Shown here: piece by piece, positions 39,419 through 59,534 of the stretch
How the letters are laid out: the number at the start of each line of letters is the position of its first letter
How positions within the stretch are numbered: the stretch's first letter is position 1
Assembly (NCBI RefSeq): GCF_040054535.1
Contig: NC_090781.1
Span: forward strand, 8,297,482 to 8,361,481
Length of the DNA: 64,000 nt
DNA from: Antennarius striatus
Taxonomy: Eukaryota; Chordata; Actinopteri; Lophiiformes; Antennariidae
Reading direction: 5' to 3'
Notes under the pieces: generated by a model
Database searches by the model: none
What the model was told of the DNA's origin: nothing
The model's input: only the letters and a program-made list of their open reading frames with translations
Program-made: the position numbers and the translations under genes

Positions 39419-40130
39419 AGGTGGAGATGTTGATTCCATGTTTGATTCCACTGACCTGCAGTCAGCACTGGAAACCTACACTAACTCTTTTTTACATCTT
39501 ACTCTTAGGCTCTGTTTGTTCAAGCTTTGCTCTGCTAGTTGAATTATTCTTGTACCACTGCAAACGTCTGACAGCAGCCCTACGCTGTAGCAGGTTCAGC
39601 TTTACTGACAGACCTACTACACGCAGGGGAAAAGATTAAAAAAGTATTATAATATTTCGATGTGGTATACAGTAGTAGCAACAGAAATGTAATTAGGAAG
39701 CACTCAGAAAGCAAATACCACCAGAAGCACTACTGTCATTAATCAATTGTTTTATCATTGCAGGTTTAAAAAAAATCTGATTGATCATTGAAACCCAGGA
39801 GAAAATAATCAACACTTTATGGGTTATCGACACAAATGTGATTTACCACAATTATGGATTCAGATTCTACTTCCAAACCTACATGTCTAATCTCACTATC
39901 AACAGAGATTCTCTGAATCAGAATAACTCTGGTCTCCTTACTGAAAAGTACAAAACGTCCAAAGCTCAGTGGTGGATGTAATCACCGGGAAAAAAAAGGA
40001 AAACTAACAGACAAAACAAAACTATATATACTGTCTGCACACATACATCATATACAGCACCATCAGTTAATGCTATGGTATGTAAGGCTGCTATATTTCT
40101 CCACATTGTAATAAACGTTATTTAAAAATG
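39419..40130 (+). other. capn12 3' UTR (probable)
   Basis: AT-rich sequence from the stop codon to a first AATAAA at 40110-40115. There is no nearer canonical signal, so either this site or a variant signal upstream is used. Confidence 0.5.
40110..40115 (+). terminator. candidate capn12 poly(A) signal
   Basis: AATAAA about 690 bp after the stop codon, followed by a T-rich stretch (TTCTTTTCTCTTTTTGC). Confidence 0.5.
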
Positions 40131-40375
40131 ATATTCTTTTCTCTTTTTGCAGCTTTGCTCTATTAAGAAGAAAATTCCTCCTCAATCTCATAAGTCCATA
40201 TTATTCTCATTTTGTTCAAATGAATGATCTTATTCTAAAATTGTTTAACGATGACAGGGGAATGTTTTTAAAATTTTTAACTGAATAAAAAAATTCATAC
40301 CTGAAAATACTCAACTGAAATAAAACACTGTGACACCAGTAGTGGAGTTATGTATCACAGTCATTCACATACGCA

Positions 40376-40385
40376 CACACACGTG

Positions 40386-40430
<45 letters not shown>

Positions 40431-40445
40431 ACACACACATGCACA
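40376..40445. repeat. (AC)n microsatellite, interrupted
   Basis: AC repeat with GTGCTC and ATAC interruptions. Confidence 0.9.
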
Positions 40446-40700
40446 CACACAGAGTGAGTGCTTGCTGCCCCACAGAGGGTGTAAGGGTGATGTCTCAGCA
40501 AAGCTACACGCACCGTCTCTATTCTTATCACACTGACGCCACGCACAGCGTCAACACACACTCGCCCCCTCCTGCACTAGTGCCTCACTCCCTCCATCCA
40601 TCCCATACTCTTTCTCCCCCCTCCTGGTCCCTCAAGTGTCTGAGTCTCACAATCTTCATCTCCCTCCTCTCTTGTACATGTTTCCTGCACACAGATGCTT

Positions 40701-40841
<141 letters not shown>

Positions 40842-40902
40842 GAGTCAAATGTCCTTTCTACACATGTTGCTATTAATAGTACCACTTCCTGTTCATCGTT
40901 AG

Positions 40903-40963
40903 GTGAGTACACATAGGTTGTCCTCGGCAACCGGTGAGCACACACAGGTTGTCCTCAGCAACC
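40903..40963. promoter_or_regulatory. 31-bp tandem duplication with two RFX-type X-boxes
   Basis: Two 31-bp copies, each ending in a palindrome: GGTTGTCCTCGGCAACC (40916-40932) and GGTTGTCCTCAGCAACC (40947-40963). Both fit the imperfect-palindrome X-box form recognised by RFX factors (GTTG-YC-N3-GYAAC). Confidence 0.5.
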
Positions 40964-42433
<1,470 letters not shown>

Positions 42434-42543
42434 GTTCCTGCTGTATTGAGTCTCTGCTCAAAAATATGAAAATTGTTGGAAGAGTTATGGCAGTCTAAAA
42501 TTATGTCAACTGGGAAATCCAACACTGGCGTCGGCGAGGAACG

Positions 42544-42625
42544 TGAATGAATGAATGATAAATGAATGAATGAATGAATGAATGAATGAATGAATGAATG
42601 AATGAATAAATAAATAAATAAATAT
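42544..42625. repeat. (AATG)n/(AAAT)n tetranucleotide repeat
   Basis: AATG array that changes into AAAT units. Confidence 0.95.
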
Positions 42626-42739
42626 ATAAACTTCATGACTCATAAAGAAAGAAACAGACGACCAAATATCCACCTGTCAAGCATGTTTATCAACGCATCT
42701 TCGACATGGAGCTGTTATATGTCAGAAAATAGTCTATTC

Positions 42740-42990
42740 TGTGTGTACATGTAGACACGGGTCACACGCACTGACATCACAGCGGTTTTCCCCCGGATAG
42801 AAAAAGTTTGGGTTACAGCGTCCACACGACAACACAGACCCGGCGTTTTCAAAAAACTTCACTCTGGCCAGCGTTTTCCTCCCGGATATCTGCGTTGTCG
42901 TGTGGACAAAAGGCGTAACCGCAACAAAAAGCCTCGCTGCCTGATGCCTTACACCATTATGTTCACGTGATTCCTTCTGGTAGATGCACC
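42740..42990. mobile_element. candidate non-autonomous DNA element with inverted repeats
   Basis: GTCCACACGACAAC (42820-42833) and its exact reverse complement GTTGTCGTGTGGAC (42894-42907) flank a CGGCGTTTTC/AGCGTTTTCC motif pair, with CCCGGATA repeated on either side. It resembles a dispersed fish MITE. I could not fix its outer ends or target duplication. Confidence 0.5.
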
Positions 42991-43047
42991 GTGATTGGTT
43001 GGGTGCCACGATTGGTTGGGCGCCGTGATTGGTTGGGCGCTTGATTG
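42991..43047. repeat. three inverted CCAAT-box units
   Basis: GATTGGTTGGG(C/T)GCC occurs three times head to tail (periods of about 16-18 bp), followed by CTTGATTGACAGG. ATTGG is the reverse of CCAAT. Confidence 0.85.
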
Positions 43048-44130
43048 ACAGGTAATGGGTGGAGTTAAAAAGCGTGACAGCGTGAGGTTTTCAAGTGAGC
43101 TTATTCTAATATTGGGTAGGGAGATAGTCGCTTCTTACATAAAAAAGAAGCACCTTGAGGCGCTGGCTGCAGATGAGGTTTACCCTGAGGTGCTGGCGGT
43201 AGGATAGACTATTTGAAGTGTTATTTGCATATTTGAAATGTTTATTAATGCATTTTTCAACCACTTTTCCTATCAGGACCTTTTCTGTAGTTACATCTTA
43301 TCATCATCTCCCATTATAATTTACTGTCTGTTTGTACACCAGCATCAGCGATAATTAACTCATATATCTACCTATAACTGCAATTATAATTGTAATTATG
43401 ATTCATAATTATGATTATGATGACTAATTAAAGATTTGTACTATGTTTTATTGTTCAGTGACATCTCCTTTCTGGACTACTTTTACCAGTAAAGTCTTCT
43501 GCTTCCCTTTTCAGGTCAGGTTTTCTTACAGTACCAAACTGTACTTATAGTCACTGTTCTGGCCTCATAAATGGGGAAGACAAAATGAATAAGCTATAAC
43601 TTATGGCTGTGGAATGACAGCTCTCCATTGGCACCTGCTATGTTGTACAATAATTGTTTTAAACCCATGGACACATTCTGATCAAATGAGGGAGAAACTC
43701 CTTGTGTGGATGTGGACCAGGTCCTCCCCTCTTCTAGAGACAGCATTTGTTTTGTCTTCGACAGCGGCTGTGCTCATCCACCTGCAAACAAGCCCAACCA
43801 GCCCCTCACCCCCCCACCGTCCCGTGGGATGTGATGATGCTGTGACGGGGGCTTGGCTTCTATTCTTGGAGGTGCTGGTATGTTTGTGGCATAGCGGTGG
43901 GGGATGCTACAGGAATAGTACCAGAGTTGTAGTGGATATTGTGGAAGCTGGGATCTGGGGAGGGCTGGGAGGGTCTCACAAATGTGAGGTTTTGAGCCAT
44001 GGTGGAGACAGAAGGAGACCAGGGAGGATTGCGTAAGCTGGATCCCTGGCTGCAAATTTAGCCTGGGCCTGCTCACGCATAAATCTGATGAGCAGTACTA
44101 TCTCAGTCGTCAGAGCGAGGGTATTTAAAG
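43048..44130. other. gene-free DNA
   Basis: AT-rich to 43610, then unique, more GC-rich sequence to 44130. No recognisable gene. Confidence 0.5.
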
Positions 44131-44133
44131 ATG

Positions 44134-45468
<1,335 letters not shown>

Positions 45469-46439
45469 TCCCTCTTCGGCACCCACTCACTCCTTTTATT
45501 ACTACTACTTATTCTCCCACTCACTCACTCCTTTTATTCCTGCTACTTATCGGTCCCTGGAAAAATAGGGCAGTCTTTATGTAAGGAAGAGAGAAGACGT
45601 GGGGAGGGAGGATGTGAGCTGAGGAGAAAAGGTTCAGACAAAGCCTTCTGGGTAGAAACAAGCAGAGACAGAATGAGTGGGGGGGTGTGGGGGTATCCAC
45701 TCTCAGGTGGAAGAAGTCTTCAAATGTATTCAAATAAATAAGGAGGAATTTTTTTTAGTGATTTCTAAAGAACAGCGTTATTCAGGGAAGCAGCATTTCA
45801 GTCCACAGGGACTGGCTTTGGTGACCGGAGGACGGCCGGTTCTAGATGACTTCTTCTTCCTCTTCAGAGAAATAATATTTTTTATTATAAAATGAAAACA
45901 TATCTGTATTGGAGTCCAAATTATTTCTTGCTGTTTCGTTGAAATTTCTCTTCTATAAGCTTTTGCACAGGCTGCACGCAGACAGAGTGATTACATGTCT
46001 CGTGGAGTCATTCTGCAGGAAACCAAATTACAAACTGAGGCTATTAAGTTTAAATAGAGACTGCGAGGGTGTGTCTGAATCTGTGTGGGGTTGAACAGTG
46101 CATATTCTTGTACAACATTAGATGCAGCTCTATTTCTAAAATCCTCCAGTTAAAGCCTAAAAGACTGTTTGATTTCACGCTGAATGAGCTGGAGAGGAGA
46201 ATGACAATCAAACAGTTGAAATACACGCTCGTCTCTGACTGTAATTTACTGTTTACTGGTTTTATATTGACTGTTTACAATATAAATACATCACAACAAT
46301 AAAATAAAAGACAACTATATTAACCAAATTTGTCAAATATTACAAAAGAATAAATAGAAAATGCATCATTATAAACTGTTTAGAAATCCTGTCGAATAAC
46401 AAACATTGAACATACCAAGGTAAAGTGATCAAAAACGTT
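45469..46439. other. gene-free DNA
   Basis: No recognisable feature; mixed composition becoming AT-rich after 45880. Confidence 0.5.
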
Positions 46440-47060
46440 ATCTGTCGATCTCTTCCTGCGCCATCCCATCACTGGATCTGTCCACATCCAGTACATACTG
46501 ACACCCATCATCCTCTGATCGCTCCTGCTGCTTCCCCTTCACTGTTTGCAGGAACCTTTTAAAGATCTTCAGGAGAGCGTCCTTCTCATCCAACACTGCA
46601 CCAGATCAGACATCAGCATCTAGAGCTGCTCCTTCCCTTTCATCGGGGCCCATTTGGGAAAACTCCATTTCCAGGTTCATTGTGTCTTTTTCCAGCCTGA
46701 GGGCTTTTTCTTCTCTGAAATGCTGAGTCTAGATCTGAAAAAATGTGTTGCGGTCAGAAAAAGGCAGAATCCTGTAGCCTGGGTCTAAATGGCCTGCTGG
46801 TCTTGGTCCCTGTGGGTTCTCTACTGCTGGTTCTGCTGGGAGGATTCAAACTCTGGGCCTGTTGCGTCAACTCTGCAGCTGGATGATCAGCTTTTCGGAC
46901 CGCGCAGACCGGTTGTTCTGGCTGGTGTCATTGTCAGTGCTGCAGGAAATGAGCTTGATTGAATTTTTCATAAAGCTGACTTGTTCGAGCTGCACTTTCA
47001 CGCTGACCTACATGACGGCACTGACTTTCTCCTGTCGTTTCTCAGTGCACTTTATGCCTG
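46440..47060 (-). pseudogene. possible antisense coding relic, unidentified
   Basis: On the minus strand, separate reading-frame pieces have protein-like, charged, coiled-coil-type composition: roughly 47050-46870 (VQLEQVSFMKNSIKLISC), 46720-46640 (EEKALRLEKDTMNLEMEFSQ) and 46600-46440 (DEKDALLKIFKRFLQTVKG, then ending GMAQEEIDR and a stop). Stops and frame changes lie between them and no splice sites are apparent, as in a decayed processed copy. I do not recognise the parent gene. A chance pattern is possible. Confidence 0.4.
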
Positions 47061-49937
47061 TCTGGATGTGTGTTTGTGTGTATTTCTACAAATCCCCATG
47101 AGCATTCTGTAGCTGCTGAGTCAGCTCAGTTATGTCTCATTGTCATCAAATATTTTTTTTCATCAATGACAAGCATAATCATACTTTTCAACAATTTTAT
47201 AATGAAATACTGAGAGAAATCTTCTGAAAGGGTTTACAAAACTGTGGATGGCAACATGATCTGGATAGACTAGATGAAAAGAAGCCACAGTTTTTCACAG
47301 CGGAAGGTGGGGATAAAAAAAACCCCCACATTGTTTTTGTGATTTGTTGCACTTGTCACTTTTTTTAAGAGAATCAGCCAATAAAAATATACTATAGCTG
47401 AATCTGTTTGTTGAGTAGGACTCATGAGACACTACAGGACATAAAGTAAAAACACAGGAAAATATCTTCCTTCTCCAGACATGATGTTTTAGTACCTCAC
47501 ACACCAGTCAGGTGGGTGGAAGTAAAACCCCTGGTGTCTCAACCGTCATTCAAACTTGGAGATGAGGAAAAATGAAGACCAGCCCTTCTACATGTGGATA
47601 GTTAGCTCCTCATTATAAATTGTAATTTGCCTAGAGAGGTTTTTGGAAGAAATGAATAGTGGCAAGAATAATTATCTTCACCACGTCTACACAGAAAAAG
47701 TTAAAAAATGTATGTTAGCTAATCAAAATGTAGTATTGATTATACATCAGAGTTGAACTGAAAACACAAAAAACCACAGAGGTCACACTGCGGGTATTTG
47801 GGGTTACCAGATGTGTCTCCATTTCCTTCACCTTTCAAAGACGCTGTAACCTGTTTGAATAGCAGAAAAAAAATTGTTGAAAATATTAACTTTTCACGGT
47901 GCCGTGGGAAAAACAGTAAGCCAAGCAGAACAGGTCACTGGAGCCACTTGAGTCTAGAAGTAATTACTCTCGGCTCCTGAGTAATTACCTTGAGCCTCGG
48001 GCAAATCCAACGACCTTGTCTTATTTGCTCATCTACCTGGCACACAAGTGAAAAACAAACACGTGCAACGTGGTTTTTACTGTACTCTATTTGGAATTAT
48101 ACACATGTGTAAGGTCACACCAGGCCAGGCTGTTGTTGCTGTATGGAGAAGCATATTCATGGGATGGATGGATGGATGCATGGATTGATGGATGAATGGA
48201 TGTATGGATAGATGGATGGATGGACAGACAGGTAGAAGGATATTTTGTCCATAGTTCTTCAAACTGTAATGTATAAATGAATGAACATTAAAATAAACTG
48301 TAACTGTTGTCAGCAGCTCATAAAAACCTTTGTGGTGGTGAGACAGCAGACTGAAGAGACCATCAACTGAAGCCTTGAAGTTTTAAATGGAAAATCAATT
48401 TACATAAAACATAGAGAAAACCTCCTGACCTCAAAAATGCTCTTCTGGTTAAATAGACATAAATTTCCACAGACACAGTCCAGGATCCTGTGGGAAGCCT
48501 TCTGAGCGATACTCACCCCCACAGCTGCAGAGGGGTTTCCAGCTCCGTCACGACGCCTGTGGGTTTCTGATGGGGCAATCAACTCCTGCAAACCCTGGAG
48601 TCCAGTGATATTTAAGTATGTGACGGGTACAGAAGCTTTTTGTCACCTTGTCATAAATTAAAAATAAAAATGCTTCTTGCACAACTGCATCTGCATTAAA
48701 AAGAGAGTTTTTACAAGTCTCATCACATTAAGATCCTCAGCTCCTAGAATCCAGTGATGGGTGGCCCAGATGTAAAAAATAAAACCAGTAACGGCTGAAT
48801 TCCTTTTGGCAGTTTCGTTTTCCGTGTCCAGATACTCTGCAGTCCTGAGTCACAACTTAATTCTTCAACATGCCTGCTATGGGAAAAGGAAGCTGACACA
48901 CGTGTTTAAAAAGCAGAAAATGAGTTATGTATAAATGCTAAAAATGAAGTACTTGTAAGTCCATTCTTTGACACTGTATTTTGCTAAATATAATGACTTA
49001 CATCCCCTATGATCTCATTCTGTGTCACCCTTTTGCTTGTGTCCCTTCCTCTTGCTGGCATTTTGCCTCTGACTGGCAGCAGGCCTGGTGAAAGTAGGCT
49101 AGGACTGACGCTCTGCTTGTGTCTGACTCAGACATGTGGAATAATGAAACCCACTGATCGCATTTAACTTTAGGCATTTGACTCCCATGCACTGCATGAT
49201 ACAATAGAGCCATACACTCGGCTTTCTGTGCCTCGATGTTGACATTTATTACCAATATAAAGGACAAGCATTTATTTCTGATGCTGATAACATGAAATAA
49301 CGTGATGATCTCATACTGCACTACAGCACAAGCACCAAAATTTTATTACCCCATAGCTCTAGTGGCACGCCAGAGGTTTTATGATGACAGGGTGTAGCAC
49401 ATCATGTCAATTTTTCGACCACAGTGCAATTACCTCTCTTTCATATCAAACCTTTAAACATCTTTTTCTTTTGTACTTTACTTTTAAACCATTTTAAAGC
49501 AGGTTCAGCAAACCACAGTCAACCATAGCCTCACTCGCCGGTTTAAAGCTGAGGGCTACGGGTGGAAGTGGCCTGACATTACTCTGCTAGGTGAAATGAG
49601 ATGACGTGAGAACATTTTCACCTCGATAGAACTCACAACCGAGGCTGTGACGCATGTACAATTTACTTTTTTTTTTTTTTTTTTAGTCTCCACAGTTCAC
49701 TGTAGCTTGCTGTGCGTGTCTTCTGTGTGGGATCCTGTAAACACAAGCTTGTTATTTAACTGGAGAGCCACAAGGATTACACGTTATAAACACAAGAACA
49801 TTAGCATAAACAGGACAAAAGTGAGCTCAAGCAGCGAACAAGAAAAACTGGAAAGTCACAAATGTACATAACGTAACCGGTTGTTCACACAAATCCTGAA
49901 AGGGTCACGAGACGAGCACGGCGCTGCAGTGCAACTA
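47061..49937. other. gene-free DNA
   Basis: Mostly AT-rich unique sequence. It includes a pair of GTAATTAC palindromes at 47960-47988 and a short (GGAT)n tract at about 48160-48230. No gene seen. Confidence 0.5.
47960..47988. promoter_or_regulatory. paired homeodomain palindromes
   Basis: GTAATTAC at 47960-47967 and again at 47981-47988, exactly 21 bp apart. TAATTA is the classic palindromic homeodomain dimer core. Confidence 0.35.
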
Positions 49938-50490
<553 letters not shown>

Positions 50491-50856
50491 TAATCCTTGC
50501 CTAACTGAAGCAGGAGGCTATCTTATATCCCACTGCAGTGTCGGGAATTTGCTTTTTGACATTTTGACAAAAAGGGCTGAGGGTGAAATGTCAGTTTACT
50601 GATTTATATACATTACAATTCTGTTCTGCTTCCAAGGTCTGGGCAGGGACTAAAGCTGTGAATTGAGGACAGAGGATTAAAGCTCTCCTTCAATCCTCCT
50701 CACTAACTCGTATCATTCTTTCTTTAAAATCTTGTAACTACTGGATCCACAAACTGCTTAACCTGGCAGAACTAATTATATACCATAAATAATACTCATT
50801 TGTAATTATAATAATTATTTGCATCCTTATCACGCATTTACAGATGATATTAGTGT

Positions 50857-53400
<2,544 letters not shown>

Positions 53401-53429
53401 GAACTCTCTCTCTCTCTCTCTGTTCTCTG

Positions 53430-53565
53430 CGCGCAAAGAATCCGGAAGCCATATTGCATGTCTGTCAGGCCCGGTTACCACGGAAACCCGTTGCTAGGCG
53501 GCATAACAAAAAAGACCAAATTTATACGTCCTTGCGTCAGAGGCGACGGCGTATCCATGGCGACC
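53430..53565. promoter_or_regulatory. orphan TATA-less promoter/enhancer-like cluster
   Basis: Within 135 bp: an ETS site CCGGAAG (53442-53448) abutting a YY1-like GCCATATTG (53448-53456), an X-box GTTACCACGGAAAC (53474-53487), a c-fos-type TGCGTCAG (53533-53540) and an X-box-like GTATCCATGGCGAC (53551-53564). CpGs are enriched. No downstream coding exon other than fosb, about 2.3 kb away, is seen. Confidence 0.45.
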
Positions 53566-55070
53566 AAACGCTATACACATGCAGCAGCCCCGTGGATAGC
53601 ACATGGTTCCCGGCCTCCGGGTTTAAAGTCATTATCGTGTATTTACGCGGGTATTTACTGCGTTTAAGAGCTTTTAACGGCGTGGAGAGGGGGGAGCACG
53701 TCTGGAACGATCCCCGTGGAGTCAACTTGTCATCTTTATCAATGTTTTATAATATGAAGCATATTCAGCAGACCAATTCTAATCATCTTTATGATTTATT
53801 AACTCTTATGGTGTCAGGTCCCGTTATGTTTTCGTCTGTGCGCCCGTGGTTCCGAGCTATTCGCCTACTTTTATCAGACCATTCGCCTAAATTGGAGCTC
53901 TTTTCATTCAGGATTTAGTCATCCCATTTCAGCAGCGGTAGCACCGGTAACGGTAGTCCGGATGGGACAGAATGTCCTCCGTGGGTCGTCGTCTCTGACG
54001 TTGTCGAGCTGACTAATAATTCGCTATCCCCAACTCCTCTCCTTTTGTTCACGCCTTTTCTCAAATCATCCCTTACACAGCAGCAATCTTACCCCCCCCC
54101 CCAACATTGTTTGACATCAGAGGCAATAAAAACGTAAGCCTTGTATTTTAAAATCGCCATTCTCAATTTGCCAACCCCTACTACCCAAAAAAAGCCAGCC
54201 TCCCACCTGCCACATTCCCACTGGTGTCCTCATGTAGGCTATAATAATGAATCATGTTCTAGTCGTCTGGATGATATTTGCAATGACAGGCGGCGATTTC
54301 CGTCACTGCTGATGACAGAGTTGCGCTGATGTTCACCGATCGTCCTCAGGATGTTTATTGGGAGTGGACGCGCTCCTGTCGGGGCTCCGTGGGCTCCGTG
54401 GCACCCTATCCAGACCGGCCGGACGACTGGATGCATTAGGATATGATTTATAGATACATGATTTCTCAATCTCATGTGTACGGGATTACCACAACCACCG
54501 TGTTCAAACTGTGGGAGTGTTCAAACACAATGGAAATAGGTCTTCCACCCATCGGAGTGGAATACTGCATGGGGGCGTGTCGTGAGAAACTTTACAGCAG
54601 GATTTCCCTCACATTCCTGACGGGATTCCGTCCTGGGATGACATAGGTACTCCATAAATGAGCAAATTGTATGTTATTTTTGATATTTAATAGGATGGAG
54701 CGGTAACTCCACTCACCACAGCAGATCACGTCTTTTATCGTCTGTCCAATACTGATAGGGATCCATGTTGACAACAATACAAACAACAAATAAACTGCTT
54801 TGTTCAAGTAAATGAAGACAACACTTCCTGAACAGCTTTCTGAATACATTATAGAATTATTATAAAATGCTCTTTTGACGTAGTCATGACTCAAAATATA
54901 TTCCAGTCGAAATAGACAAACAGGTTAAACTAAACATATACTTTCCATATTTAGCTGAAGTTTCCTTAAAAAATTCTCTTATCTCCTGCCTTTGATAGAA
55001 TAAAAAAAAAAATCTATTATTATCCGTTGGCGAGGTGAGCTTCTGGTCCGTTTCAGTGGGTGAGGGAATC
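53566..55070. other. upstream region of fosb
   Basis: Unique sequence with CpG-containing blocks (53640-53960 and 54290-54430). No coding exon recognised. It may hold further regulatory sequence. Confidence 0.45.
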
Positions 55071-55075
55071 CCTCA

Positions 55076-55300
55076 ACGTCACCAAGGATACCAAACACAA
55101 CAAGGACAAATATGGGCATGTACGTCAGCGGAACTCCGAGGCGGGACCAGACGTGCCGTGGTTGAACTCGGCGAGGATGGATTCATTCATAAGACAAGAT
55201 CTGCTACTGTGCACCGTAAAACAAGCTAACGTCCGCGTCTCCCACATTCCGTGGACTTTATGGATATATAGCCACGCGTTTTACCCACGGATACAGAAGA
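55076..55300 (+). promoter_or_regulatory. fosb promoter: SRE-like, AP-1/CRE-like and TATA motifs
   Basis: A CArG-like box ACAAATATGG (55106-55115; 9/10 to CCW6GG) is followed 7 bp later by CGTCAGC (55123-55129). Spacing and flanks closely resemble the SRE-FAP pair of the c-fos promoter. AACGTCAC (55076-55083) is a CRE-like half site upstream. A TATATA box at 55265-55270 could set a start near 55295, giving a 5' UTR of about 540 nt. A second TATA-like box lies at 55654-55660. Confidence 0.6.
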
Positions 55301-55833
55301 GCGATCAGAGGATTTTAAAGCTAAACGTGGCGACTGTTTCAACACAACTTGGACACTTTTCCTCTCAAAACGGGGAACTGGATTAAGCCTCTTCATGCAA
55401 CTTTTTTGGAAAGAAACTAATAGCGTCTCACTGGGTGATACGAAAAAAATCAGTATCTGTAAGTCGACTTTTATTTTATATGATCGATCAAGGTTTGTTT
55501 TGTTTTTTTGTTTTTTTTTTTAAATCGGCGCGTTAGAGTAGTTCAGAAACATGTCTGGATAGATTTCCTTGTTCAGAGTCCTTTCGCGCAACAATTTACG
55601 CGTCTGGAGTTGTCGAGGAGTTTTATTCAGTGCGCCTCGCTGGTGGTGGGGTTATATAATAGTCTTTAAAATCCATCAATGTAACTTTCTGCCTATAACA
55701 TCAGTCGTTCTCTCCTTACAGTACCTCTTCTTAAGTAATCTTCTTGTGCGTGCCGCTACCTGTCGTCACAGGTGACATCGCGCTCTCACCGGTCACTGCA
55801 GGTGTCACGTTCTCTCGCTCTCCCTCCGGGGAA

Positions 55834-59534
<3,701 letters not shown>

